Source: Megamonas sp. UBA1799 (GTDB lineage: Bacteria; Bacillota; Negativicutes; Selenomonadales; Selenomonadaceae). From it: a stretch of 43,257 nucleotides of DNA. The notes under the pieces were generated by a model that saw nothing but the letters and a program-made list of their open reading frames with translations, made no database searches and was not told where the DNA came from. Every line of letters starts with the position of its first letter. The stretch's first letter is position 1. The DNA lies in the NCBI GenBank assembly GCA_002319815.1, contig DCFR01000077.1, positions 6,753 to 50,009 on the forward strand, read 5' to 3'. Below, piece after piece: positions 32,618 to 40,774 of the stretch. The position numbers and the translations under genes are program-made.

Positions 32618-33862
32618 ATGCCCGATGAATCGACTCAATCTATACAATCAATTGTCGATAACACGACCATCGCTGACGTCTATCGCGCCGCCAAGCAGCT
32701 GGACGGCGTTGCAAAAAAAACACAATTGATTGAAAGCCCTTATTTTTCATCGCTTTGCAGCAACACGGTTTATCTGAAACCAGAAAATCTGCAAAATACC
32801 GGCTCCTTTAAACTGCGCGGCGCCTACAACAAAATCAGCCAGCTCACGCCGGCGGAACGCGCTAAAGGTGTCATTACGGCTTCTGCCGGCAACCATGCGC
32901 AGGGAGTGGCATTTTCGGCACAACGGCTCGGCGTCAAAGCCGTCATTTGCATGCCAGCCACGACCCCGATTCTGAAAGTCGAAGCAACGCGGGCGTTTGG
33001 CGCCGAAGTTGTGCTATTCGGCGATACTTTCGATGATGCTTACATGAAATCACAGGAACTGCAAAAGCAACACGGCTATGTTTATGTGCACCCCTTTGAT
33101 GATGTACAAGTATTACTGGGGCAAGGCACCACGGCAAAGGAAATTATCGATGACCTGAAAGACGTCGACGTTATCCTCGTGCCGATTGGCGGCGGCGGTT
33201 TTGCCAGCGGCGTTGCCCTCGCGACCAAAGCGGTCAACCCAAATGTCAAGGTAATCGGCGTTGAACCCGAAGGCGCCGCCTGCATGAAAGCTTCTTTTGC
33301 CAAAGGCAAAATCGTCTCCCTGCGCACCGTAGATACCGTGGCCGATGGCTGCGCAGTCAAGACGCCGGGCAAGCTTACCTTTGCTTTCTGCCAAAAATAT
33401 CTAGACGACATCATCACTGTTTCCGAAATGGAAATCATGTCAGCATTGCTGTCTCTCATTGAAAAGCACAAGCTGATTGCAGAAGGCGCCGGCGTTCTTT
33501 CTTTAGCCGCTCTTGGAAAACTGCCGTTTAAGGGCAAAAAAGTCGCTGCTATCATCAGCGGCGGCAACATTGATATTTCTACGATTTCCGCTCTCATCGA
33601 CAAGGCTCTCATTGCGCGGGGGCGCGTATTCTGTTTTGCCGTGCAGCTGCCGGACAAACCAGGCCAACTGCTCAAAGTGTCTCAAATCCTGGCCGAGCAG
33701 AACGCCAACGTAATCAAACTTGATCACAATCAGGCTAAAGTCACGGACAGCTTTAAGAAAGTACAACTGGAAGTTACGGTTGAAACGCACGGTCAGGATC
33801 ATATTCAACAAATTACCAATGCCTTAACCAAAGGCGGTTTTACAATTGCCAAAGTTTACTAA
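32618..33862 (+). CDS. ilvA: Threonine ammonia-lyase with C-terminal ACT domain
   Basis: The 414-residue PLP enzyme deaminates threonine to 2-oxobutyrate. The PLP lysine is in NTGSFKLRGAYNK, the phosphate loop in IGGGGFASG, and SGGNIDIS is near residue 330. A single ACT-like regulatory domain occupies about 335-414, the arrangement of the catabolic/short IlvA (TdcB-like) group. The frame is open 28 codons further upstream, but AGGAGG before ATG 32618 decides the start. Whether it serves isoleucine synthesis or threonine fermentation is open. Confidence 0.92.
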   Translation: MPDESTQSIQSIVDNTTIADVYRAAKQLDGVAKKTQLIESPYFSSLCSNTVYLKPENLQNTGSFKLRGAYNKISQLTPAERAKGVITASAGNHAQGVAFSAQRLGVKAVICMPATTPILKVEATRAFGAEVVLFGDTFDDAYMKSQELQKQHGYVYVHPFDDVQVLLGQGTTAKEIIDDLKDVDVILVPIGGGGFASGVALATKAVNPNVKVIGVEPEGAACMKASFAKGKIVSLRTVDTVADGCAVKTPGKLTFAFCQKYLDDIITVSEMEIMSALLSLIEKHKLIAEGAGVLSLAALGKLPFKGKKVAAIISGGNIDISTISALIDKALIARGRVFCFAVQLPDKPGQLLKVSQILAEQNANVIKLDHNQAKVTDSFKKVQLEVTVETHGQDHIQQITNALTKGGFTIAKVY

Positions 33863-33880
33863 GTGATACTTTTGCGGTGC

Positions 33881-33912
33881 AGGACTGTGGATAACTCTAC
33901 AGTCCTTTTTTC
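33881..33912 (+). terminator. Terminator of the threonine ammonia-lyase gene
   Basis: GGACTGT and ACAGTCC pair around a loop that holds a DnaA-box sequence, followed by TTTTTTC. Confidence 0.8.
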
Positions 33913-33982
33913 TTGCTGGTTTTCACAAGTTATCCACAAAGTTATCCCCAAATACATCTAAAAAGGTTAAAACTGTGGATAA
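33886..33982. other. Cluster of DnaA boxes
   Basis: Perfect TTATCCACA at 33930-33938 (plus strand), and as its complement at 33886-33894 and 33974-33982. A one-mismatch TTATCCCCA sits at 33942-33950. Two of the perfect boxes form a longer inverted pair, AGTTATCCACA and TGTGGATAACT. AT-rich sequence follows. No dnaA, dnaN or other origin gene is in the window, so this may be a titration or regulatory cluster rather than oriC. Confidence 0.65.
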
Positions 33983-34037
33983 CTTTCCATTTTAATCACA
34001 GGACTTATGGTTTTATCCTTTGAACCCGGAAAATCGC

Positions 34038-34065
34038 TTGCAATTTTTTTGTTTTGATTTATACT
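34038..34065 (+). promoter_or_regulatory. Promoter of the ArsR-family gene
   Basis: TTGCAA, 16 bp T-rich spacer, TATACT. An imperfect inverted repeat, CTGAgAAT and ATTtTCAG (34064-34093), follows the -10 and could be the autoregulatory operator. Confidence 0.6.
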
Positions 34066-34114
34066 GAGAATGTAGGATTATCGTTATTTTCAGAAAAGCG
34101 GAGGCACGCACGAT

Positions 34115-34474
34115 ATGGCAAAAGAAAACGATCTTTGCGAGATCCATCGCATTCACCCGGATCGGATTGAAATGGCAAAGCTCCACGAAATCGATGACGT
34201 GACCAGTCAGCATCTCGCTGAAATTTTTAAGGTGCTTGGCGATGCCACCCGCATCAAGTTGCTGGCCCTGCTGTCCGCTAATGAAATGTGCGTCTGCGAC
34301 ATTGCCGATGCGCTTGGTATGGGTCAATCAGCTATATCACATCAGCTCCGAGTATTGCGAACCGCTCGTCTGGTAAAATTTCGCAAAGAAGGCAAAGAAG
34401 CCTGGTACTCGCTTGACGACGATCATGTGGTCCGGCTGATGCATCAAGGTCTTGACCATGTAATGCATGGCTGA
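34115..34474 (+). CDS. ArsR/SmtB-family metal-responsive regulator
   Basis: This 119-residue winged-helix repressor has two metal sites visible by family alignment. The alpha-3/N site has Cys8, Cys59 and Cys61 (EMCVCD). The alpha-5 site has Asp102, His104, His115 and His118, the D-x-H...H-x2-H/E pattern of Zn sensors such as SmtB. It resembles CadC/ZiaR, so Zn (or Cd/Pb) sensing is likely. No metal exporter is adjacent; the next gene, 20 bp on, is an NlpC/P60 peptidase, which is an unusual partner. Confidence 0.92.
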   Translation: MAKENDLCEIHRIHPDRIEMAKLHEIDDVTSQHLAEIFKVLGDATRIKLLALLSANEMCVCDIADALGMGQSAISHQLRVLRTARLVKFRKEGKEAWYSLDDDHVVRLMHQGLDHVMHG

Positions 34475-34494
34475 GCCAAGAAAGGACGGTCCGT

Positions 34495-35247
34495 ATGAAA
34501 AAGATTTTCTCTCTGCTGCTCCTTAGCAGCCTGTTTTTCTGTCTGACCGGAACAGCGCTGGCTGCGGCAACCCTGCAGCGCGGAGCAACCGGGCACGATG
34601 TCCGGGTTCTGCAGCAAAATCTACAAAATGCCGGCTACGTAATTCACAGCATCGATGGCATTTTTGGCAATGAAACCTATCGCGCCGTCATTAACTTTCA
34701 GCGTGATACGAAAATAAAAATTAGCGGCATTGTTGACAATACAACCTGGCGAGCTCTGGAAAAAGCGCCGAAAAAATCAACTCCGGCGCTGCCGAATGCG
34801 CCTGCGCTCAATACAGGAACTGCCGTGCCGCGACTGCCGGTCACCGTACCTGAGGGTCCTCCTTTTCTGGAACGGAGCAAAGTGACCGTTTTACTTGCCA
34901 CGGCAAAAAAATACATCGGCACGCCTTACCAATTTGGCGGCGCGACGCCAAAGGCTTTTGATTGTTCCGGATATCTTCAGTATGTATTCCGACAAAACGG
35001 GCTCACGATTCCCCGTACCGCCGATGAACAATACAAACTTGGACAGAAAACCACGCTACGCCGTCAGCTTGAACCCGGCGATCTGGTTTTCTTCACTACT
35101 TACGAGCCCGGCGCTTCGCACTGCGGTATTTATCTGGGCGACGGAAAATTTATTCATGTCTCGGCCAAAAAGGGCGTTCGCATTGACGATCTCGACGATG
35201 CCTACTGGAAACCGCTCTACTATGGCGGAAAACATATTGTAAAATAA
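34495..35247 (+). CDS. NlpC/P60 peptidoglycan endopeptidase with peptidoglycan-binding domain
   Basis: This 250-residue exported hydrolase has a signal peptide (1-24), a PG_binding_1 domain (about 28-90), a Pro/Thr linker and an NlpC/P60 domain (about 130-250). The catalytic Cys157 is in DCSGY, His209 in ASHCGIYLG, and His221 is the third residue. It should cut D-Glu-DAP-type stem peptides. AAAGGA precedes the ATG. It appears to be co-transcribed with the metal-type regulator. Confidence 0.93.
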   Translation: MKKIFSLLLLSSLFFCLTGTALAAATLQRGATGHDVRVLQQNLQNAGYVIHSIDGIFGNETYRAVINFQRDTKIKISGIVDNTTWRALEKAPKKSTPALPNAPALNTGTAVPRLPVTVPEGPPFLERSKVTVLLATAKKYIGTPYQFGGATPKAFDCSGYLQYVFRQNGLTIPRTADEQYKLGQKTTLRRQLEPGDLVFFTTYEPGASHCGIYLGDGKFIHVSAKKGVRIDDLDDAYWKPLYYGGKHIVK

Positions 35248-35291
35248 AAACAGCGACTGCTCTGCCAATTGAGAGCAATCGCTGTTTTTTT
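35248..35291. terminator. Bidirectional terminator between NlpC/P60 and the nitrogenase-like operon
   Basis: AACAGCGA..GCTCT pairs with AGAGC..TCGCTGTT, with A-run on one side and T-run on the other. It ends both converging units, so the nitrogenase-like operon stops here. Confidence 0.88.
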
Positions 35292-35292
35292 A

Positions 35293-36564
35293 TTATTGTG
35301 TTTGGTTATGATGACACAGAATATTCAACTGCTGCAGAATGGCATCCATCAAAATCTGCCAGCCACGGATTCCGGTATAAGTTTGATGCCAGCGCTGAAT
35401 CCGGCTGTCGGGAATATATCCGTTGATATAAACCGTGTGACTCCAATGCTCTCCGGCATAACGAGCGCCCCGGCTGCCAAATAACAACTGATAACTATTT
35501 GTATCCAAGGCAACCGGCGGCATTTCGGCCATATCGATATTTTGTTCATGCAGATCAAAAGCGGCATCCTGAATGCAGTAAACAATATCCGGGATATCGA
35601 GCACTTCGGTTCGCAGCGCCCTCCCCAAAGGAACGGCCCGACTATACGGCAAAGCTAAAACTGCCCGTTTCAAAAAGAAGTCTGGAACCATTTTTTGAAA
35701 AAGGAAATACTGTTCACAAACAGCATCGACCGCGACGTCAATCTCTTGCTGCAATGCCGTCAGCTGCGGCGGGATCTTTAGCGCCCGGCCAATCGTTTCC
35801 ACCCACTCGATTGATTGCCGGAAGCCATAGGGAGCCGGCGCAGAAACATAAGGCTGCTGCCAACGCGCCTGCAGATCTTTAGCCAGATTTTCCGCTAATT
35901 CCTTTGCTATCACAATATTTAAAGTCGCCTGCGGTAAAGTTGCAATCGCCGGCAAGGTCAGTCCGTCTTCGCCTAAACAAACGCCCACTTCAAAACCTGC
36001 CGCTTCCAGTAACCGTTTCCATTCAGCCACATCGCCCGCAGCATCAGGATAGCCGCTGCAGCAGCCCAATAAATTAACCCGTCGAGCGCTGCGCTGGTTC
36101 ATCGAAGAAAATTTAACTTCTTCTAGAAAAGCTTGCATTGCCATCTGCCAGCCGGAGCAAAATTCCCCATTCAGCCCACCGGCATCCAACGCGACAATAG
36201 GGCAGCCAGGTTTTGCCGCCAAAGCAATTCCCCGCGTATCGTCGCCAATCAGACTCAGCGAGCAACTCGTTAAAACTCCCAAAAGAACGGGCTGCATCAT
36301 TTGTTTTATCTGCCCAATAATAAATTGAATCCGGGCATCCGCGCCAAAAAGCAGATCGGTTTCCTGAACTTCAGCACAAAATAAACGCTTTTCATAACTT
36401 TTTTTACAAATCGTTAGTTCGCGTTCAGCAATGACTGCACACCAGCGCGGCCCATTAAAAATCACACAAACGTCTTGTATGCTTAACAACGCTGCCGCGG
36501 CTCCGCTCATCTGGCAATGAGACTGACACGGCTTCCAGTTCTGCTCCAACATGTTACTCTTCAT
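35293..36564 (-). CDS. Nitrogenase component 1-like protein, NifK/NifN-type subunit
   Basis: This 423-residue protein matches the nitrogenase component 1 superfamily (NifD/K/E/N, BchN/B, CfbD). Three cysteines stand at NifK-like spacing: Cys17 in SHCQMSGAAAAL, Cys42 in FNGPRWC and Cys101 in TSCSLSLIGDD. They should ligate an FeS cluster together with the partner. No obvious FeMo-cofactor ligands were recognised. The frame is open further upstream, but ATG 36564 overlaps the previous stop and has GGAG eight bases ahead. Last gene of the TonB operon. The substrate is unknown; superfamily relatives reduce N2, chlorophyll precursors or Ni-corphins. Confidence 0.8.
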   Translation of the reverse strand: MKSNMLEQNWKPCQSHCQMSGAAAALLSIQDVCVIFNGPRWCAVIAERELTICKKSYEKRLFCAEVQETDLLFGADARIQFIIGQIKQMMQPVLLGVLTSCSLSLIGDDTRGIALAAKPGCPIVALDAGGLNGEFCSGWQMAMQAFLEEVKFSSMNQRSARRVNLLGCCSGYPDAAGDVAEWKRLLEAAGFEVGVCLGEDGLTLPAIATLPQATLNIVIAKELAENLAKDLQARWQQPYVSAPAPYGFRQSIEWVETIGRALKIPPQLTALQQEIDVAVDAVCEQYFLFQKMVPDFFLKRAVLALPYSRAVPLGRALRTEVLDIPDIVYCIQDAAFDLHEQNIDMAEMPPVALDTNSYQLLFGSRGARYAGEHWSHTVYINGYIPDSRIQRWHQTYTGIRGWQILMDAILQQLNILCHHNQTQ

Positions 36565-37828
36565 ACACAATGCTCCGATCGTCCCGTAATAGCAAGGCCA
36601 GTTTTTCCCATAAATGCAATATTCCGGCAATCCCCGGCTGCATGCCGGCCAGACAAAGTTGTCGCGTATACATCGGTTTAGGAATACTAGTCACCACAAA
36701 ATCTGGCGAAGGATTGCGTTGCTTATATTCTTTCTCCGTATAAATTGGCAATGCATATTTTTTTAAATATTGCTTATAATACGCAAAATGCGTTTCATTT
36801 AATTCCGGCAAAAGAATAAATCCCTGACATTGCAGCGGCAAATACCGCAACTTTTCCAACACAGCTTCCGGACAATAAACATAAGGCGGCGCGTTGATTG
36901 ATAACCAATACGAATAGCTTCCCATTGCAGACTGCCATTTGTCGGCCGCTGACTCCAACTGCGCTTTATAATCTCGGATCAGCATCGAGACAATTTCTGG
37001 CTCACCTAATACCGTTCCGATTTTTTCCACCCAATCAAAAATTGCCTGTGGGGTATCCGGCAAAGCATCTGGCACATAAAGCGCCCCCAGTTGGCGAGCA
37101 AAAGCCTCCGCAAAGCTGTCATAGGCTTTTTTTTGCCGCCGGTTCATTGTGCCGGACACCACAATGCCAGTCTGCTCCATAGCCGCAAAGTCAGCCAAAT
37201 ACATCCCGGTCGGAGGGAAAAGCGCCTGATAGCCGAAACTGGCAAATATCTTTTGGTAACTGTCCCGAATACGATTGCTGTTAATTGCAAAATTGCAGCC
37301 AAAAATGACGGCTGTTTTTTTCCGCGGCAATTGCAAAGAACACCTAGTAAATCGCTGTACTAATAACCGGCTGACCACCAACAGACCATCTTCATCCTGA
37401 TTGTTCATAAAACCCGCCCCAGGTACGGGAATAATGGGAACGCCGGTTTCGTTTTCCACCAACTGAGCGACCGCAGTCACATCATCGCCAATCACGCCGG
37501 CCGTGCACCCGGGAACGGCCAGAATATAATCTGGACGCTGATTACGCGCGACATCCCGCAAACAAGCTTCCAGCAGTTTTTCTCCGCCAAAAATTGCCTC
37601 TGTATCACTGATACCTGTTACAAAAAGATTATTTGGCTGCAAAACAATCTTTTTTTCTTGCGCATAAGATGAGCGTTCTTTAAAATATTGCCGCATACTT
37701 TCTGGAATATGCGAACAAGATCGCGGCGCATGAAGGACCAGCACCGCCCCTGGATTAAACGCCATTGCCATATAAATATGATTTAAGTTGCAATGAACAA
37801 CCTGTTTATGTTTATAATTACCTATCAT
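36554..37828 (-). CDS. Nitrogenase component 1-like protein, NifD/NifE-type subunit
   Basis: The 424-residue partner of the next gene also belongs to nitrogenase component 1. Cysteines 13 (VVHCNLNH), 38 (APRSCSH) and 108 (VPGCTAGVIGDDV) are spaced 25 and 70, close to NifD 62/88/154. The GISDTEAIFGGEKLL block and PVPGAGFMNNQDEDG are superfamily hallmarks. Its ATG overlaps the binding-protein stop (ATGA), and its 3' end overlaps the next gene, so three genes are translationally coupled. No NifH-type reductase gene is in the window. A cytosolic reductase acting on the ligand imported by the upstream genes is the simplest inference. Confidence 0.82.
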   Translation of the reverse strand: MIGNYKHKQVVHCNLNHIYMAMAFNPGAVLVLHAPRSCSHIPESMRQYFKERSSYAQEKKIVLQPNNLFVTGISDTEAIFGGEKLLEACLRDVARNQRPDYILAVPGCTAGVIGDDVTAVAQLVENETGVPIIPVPGAGFMNNQDEDGLLVVSRLLVQRFTRCSLQLPRKKTAVIFGCNFAINSNRIRDSYQKIFASFGYQALFPPTGMYLADFAAMEQTGIVVSGTMNRRQKKAYDSFAEAFARQLGALYVPDALPDTPQAIFDWVEKIGTVLGEPEIVSMLIRDYKAQLESAADKWQSAMGSYSYWLSINAPPYVYCPEAVLEKLRYLPLQCQGFILLPELNETHFAYYKQYLKKYALPIYTEKEYKQRNPSPDFVVTSIPKPMYTRQLCLAGMQPGIAGILHLWEKLALLLRDDRSIVYEE

Positions 37829-38793
37829 TTCCTTTGCTCCTGCAGTTGTGTCCTGAGAATTTCAGCTAATTGAATAAGATTTTTACCCGCATGGTGCGAT
37901 AAACAATTCACATAACGCTGTGGAATAACACACCCTCGATGATTTCGAACGGCATCCAAACTCACATAGGCAGGATCACTATAAAGTTCCTTGAGCTGAC
38001 TATCGCTGTCCTGATAAGCACCTCCCTGTGTCCAGGATGCCATCAGCAGCAACTCTGGATTACAGCGAACAACTTCTTCTTTGGATAAAATCATACTGCT
38101 GCCAATACCGGAAGAAGGCCCCCGTACATCCGCATAAGCATCCCTAAGCCCCAGCGCCACCAGCACATCATGATATATTGTATCTTCACCGCCTATCGCG
38201 CCAAAACGTAAAAAGAGCAACGTCCTGACCGGAGGCAGCTGCAAAGCCGGATCCTGCCTGACTTGCTGCAAATCGGCATCCAGCCCTGCGCGCAGTTCAT
38301 CGCCCTTTGCTTCTTCTCCCACCGCCTGTGCCAAAGACGTAATATTGCCGTCAATCTCATCGAGATGCGATATATTTTTCAGTACATACACTTTAGTTCC
38401 AGTATCTTCCAGCGCTTCGGCCAACGGTAAATTATTGCTCCCTAAAATAACCAAATCCGGTTGCACCTGAAGAATCGACTCCGTATTGCTTTCTACGATC
38501 TCTTTTACATCGGCCGCTTCATCCACCGCACTCGACAAGCCGTCATCATGAACCCAGCGGCTTAAAGCTGCAATCCGGTCATGCACCACCAAATCAAGCA
38601 GAATTTCATCTGCAAATACCTGACAGCATACAATACGCTGCGGTTTTTTTGTAAACGAAATTATTTTACCCCGGGCATCTTCAACGGTATAAAGTATCGA
38701 TACCTGATCCAGTCCGCCGGTCGGCGGCAAACAGCAGCCGCCCACAAGAAAAAGCAATATACCTGCCAGCCAGCTGCTTATCCATTTCTTCAT
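37825..38793 (-). CDS. Periplasmic metallophore/cobalamin-type binding lipoprotein
   Basis: This 322-residue cluster A-II binding protein (FepB/BtuF/HmuT type) has a lipoprotein signal (LVGGC, Cys about 19) and a fold opening TVEDARGKIISFTKKPQRIVC. The blocks VQPDLVILGSNN and CNPELLLMASW are typical of siderophore, heme or B12 binders. ATG 38793 with GAGGAG seven bases upstream is preferred over the in-frame TTG at 38799. It sits between the TonB receptor and the nitrogenase-like pair. No matching ABC permease or ATPase is in the window. Confidence 0.87.
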   Translation of the reverse strand: MKKWISSWLAGILLFLVGGCCLPPTGGLDQVSILYTVEDARGKIISFTKKPQRIVCCQVFADEILLDLVVHDRIAALSRWVHDDGLSSAVDEAADVKEIVESNTESILQVQPDLVILGSNNLPLAEALEDTGTKVYVLKNISHLDEIDGNITSLAQAVGEEAKGDELRAGLDADLQQVRQDPALQLPPVRTLLFLRFGAIGGEDTIYHDVLVALGLRDAYADVRGPSSGIGSSMILSKEEVVRCNPELLLMASWTQGGAYQDSDSQLKELYSDPAYVSLDAVRNHRGCVIPQRYVNCLSHHAGKNLIQLAEILRTQLQEQRK

Positions 38794-38804
38794 CCGCAAT
38801 CTCC

Positions 38805-40619
38805 TCAGAAAGCCCGCTCATATGTCAGCAAAAAATTTCTTTCCGGTACAACCGAACCGCCGGTTGATGAACGATAATCTGTGCGGTTCAAAATATTACC
38901 AATCTTTAAACTCAGGGAATCCTGCTCCGTCATCCGTTCCTTAATCGTCATGTCAAGCAAAATCATCGAGCTGGTATCATTCACCCGCTGCCCGGCATAA
39001 TTAGCAAATAGATTGACCGAAGTTTTTCCGGTCGTATACATGATTTCCGAATGCAATCCCAGTCTGTTTTCCGCTTTTTCCCAGCTGCCAGTTGTCGTCG
39101 TGATTTGTTCCGGATTGCTATAAGACATCCCGAACCCAAAAGAAAATCCTTTGGGTGCATTCCATTCATAGCTCAATTCGGCGCCGGTGTTACGATACTT
39201 TAAGGCATTCCGATATGTTGTGTTACCATTGCGCAGCCGGACGCTATAAATACGATCCTTAATTTCCATATGATACAAATCGAACTTTAACACACTATGC
39301 GAAGAAAACATTTTTTTCCAGCCCGCTTCATACGTCCAGGCATTTTCTGATTTTAAATCCGGATTGGGTTCCTGCCCGCTGCCATAGCCGTATCGCTGGG
39401 TAAGATCCGGTTCGCGCAAGGATTTATTAATATTGACATAAAGAGATTCTCCGCCATTTAATTTATGCAGAACTTGCAGCTGCGGACACAAAACATTACC
39501 GGAATTGCCGGTAAAAACCTCTCTAGCGCCAAAAATAATATTTGTTTGATTCGAAACCGGCGTATCGGTCAGGAAAAAAAGTGCCCCATGATTGCGCTGG
39601 TTATACATCCATTTATTACTAGACTGATGTTTGGCATCTTCACGTTCCACCGTACCGCCCGCTGATACCTCCGTCCCTTTTAATTTCCATTTATTCTGCA
39701 CATCAACGCCATAATAGCCGCCGCGCTGAATACTCACGCTGCCGCCTAAATTAGAAAACCATTCCCGGTTCTGATAATAAACCACCGTCCGGAAATCATG
39801 ATTTGTGTAGGTCGTCTGAAAAACATGATACAGTGTATTATTACGCCAATCTGTCGTTGGTTTACCCGTTGCCTTGACGACCCGATTACAGTTACTATCC
39901 TTATCGCTATATAAATACATAAAATTCCAATGTTCATTCGGCGCATAATTCACATTTACACTATCCCGACGCAGGAAATCACGATAATACTGTGTTGACG
40001 AATCATAAACGAGACCTGCCTTGCGGATATCATAACGGTCATAAGAAACGGAAAGCCCTTCACTATTAAACACCCCGGAAAATTCCTTTTGCTTATGATC
40101 ACCGGCACTAACTGCGACTTTATTCTTACCATTTTTTTGCGTAATAATATTAATAACGCCGGTTGTTGCATTGCTGCCATATAAAACAGCTGACCCGCCT
40201 TTCACCACTTCAATCCGTTCTATACCCGCAGTTGACAATGTCCCCATCTGAAAATAAGTTTCACTAGCCAGAGGTATCCCATTAATCAGGATACTTAAAT
40301 GCCCGGAGATGCCGCGCAATCCCGGCGAACCATTGCCGGACGGAGATTCTGAAATGACAAACCCGGGAATATTCTGAAGAACCTCCATAACACTTTTAGC
40401 GCCCATGGCTTCAATCTTTTCTTTGGTAAACACTTCTGTTGCCGCCGGAATATTAACATCTTTCGTTTCATAACGGTTCGCTGTTACCAGAACTTCATCC
40501 AGCGAATATGTATCAACCGCCGTATTTTTTTGTGCGGAAACACTGCCGACCGGAATCAGCAACACCGCACCAGCCAGAACACCTGAAAAAATTTTCTTTT
40601 TATGGGTGCGAGTATACAT
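38805..40619 (-). CDS. TonB-dependent outer membrane receptor
   Basis: The 604-residue receptor has a signal peptide (MYTRTHKKKIFSG.. to VSAQ, about 1-31), a TonB-box-like DEVLVTA, a plug domain (MGAKSVMEVLQNIPGF, LRGISGHLSILINGIPL, IERIEVVKGGSAVLYGSNATTGVINI) and a 22-strand-type barrel ending in the aromatic F needed for outer-membrane insertion. It resembles the BtuB/FepA/heme receptor class. ATG 40619 is chosen, with AAGGAG ten bases upstream. First gene of a MerR-type-controlled operon; the substrate is unknown. Confidence 0.92.
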   Translation of the reverse strand: MYTRTHKKKIFSGVLAGAVLLIPVGSVSAQKNTAVDTYSLDEVLVTANRYETKDVNIPAATEVFTKEKIEAMGAKSVMEVLQNIPGFVISESPSGNGSPGLRGISGHLSILINGIPLASETYFQMGTLSTAGIERIEVVKGGSAVLYGSNATTGVINIITQKNGKNKVAVSAGDHKQKEFSGVFNSEGLSVSYDRYDIRKAGLVYDSSTQYYRDFLRRDSVNVNYAPNEHWNFMYLYSDKDSNCNRVVKATGKPTTDWRNNTLYHVFQTTYTNHDFRTVVYYQNREWFSNLGGSVSIQRGGYYGVDVQNKWKLKGTEVSAGGTVEREDAKHQSSNKWMYNQRNHGALFFLTDTPVSNQTNIIFGAREVFTGNSGNVLCPQLQVLHKLNGGESLYVNINKSLREPDLTQRYGYGSGQEPNPDLKSENAWTYEAGWKKMFSSHSVLKFDLYHMEIKDRIYSVRLRNGNTTYRNALKYRNTGAELSYEWNAPKGFSFGFGMSYSNPEQITTTTGSWEKAENRLGLHSEIMYTTGKTSVNLFANYAGQRVNDTSSMILLDMTIKERMTEQDSLSLKIGNILNRTDYRSSTGGSVVPERNFLLTYERAF

Positions 40620-40700
40620 GTACCTACCACTCCTTATATAATAAATATTGATGCTCGCTCCCATTTGTCATTTATCTTGCTTAGCACATTAATTCATTTT

Positions 40701-40710
40701 ATGCTATAAT
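40701..40710 (+). promoter_or_regulatory. Probable -10 region of the merR-type gene
   Basis: ATGCTATAAT, an extended -10, about 65 bp before the regulator ATG. A weak -35 (TTAGCA) lies 18 bp upstream. Confidence 0.5.
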
Positions 40711-40734
40711 AGGTGCGAGTTCTCATCTGCTTTT

Positions 40735-40765
40735 ATGATAAACCGTGTAACAATGATACGGTCAA
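40735..40765 (-). promoter_or_regulatory. MerR-type promoter/operator of the TonB-nitrogenase-like operon
   Basis: On the minus strand TTGACC (40765-40760) and TATCAT (40740-40735) are separated by 19 bp, too long for normal sigma-70 use. The dyad ACCGT-N11-ACGGT (40742-40762) is centred within the spacer. This is the classic layout of promoters activated by MerR-family DNA distortion. The regulator gene starts ten bases away on the other strand. Confidence 0.82.
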
Positions 40766-40774
40766 GGTGTTATA

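Noticed and set aside
33886..33982. Calling the DnaA-box cluster oriC
   Set aside because: Origin-associated genes such as dnaA, dnaN, rpmH or gidA are absent from the surrounding 40 kb, so only a DnaA-box cluster is claimed.
35293..37828. Genuine Mo-nitrogenase (nifDK)
   Set aside because: No nifH, nifENB or FeMo-cofactor ligands were seen, the proteins are short for NifDK, and the operon partners are uptake genes.
40620..40734. Cobalamin riboswitch in the TonB receptor leader
   Set aside because: The leader is only about 110 nt and lacks the B12-box; the promoter dyad explains control better.
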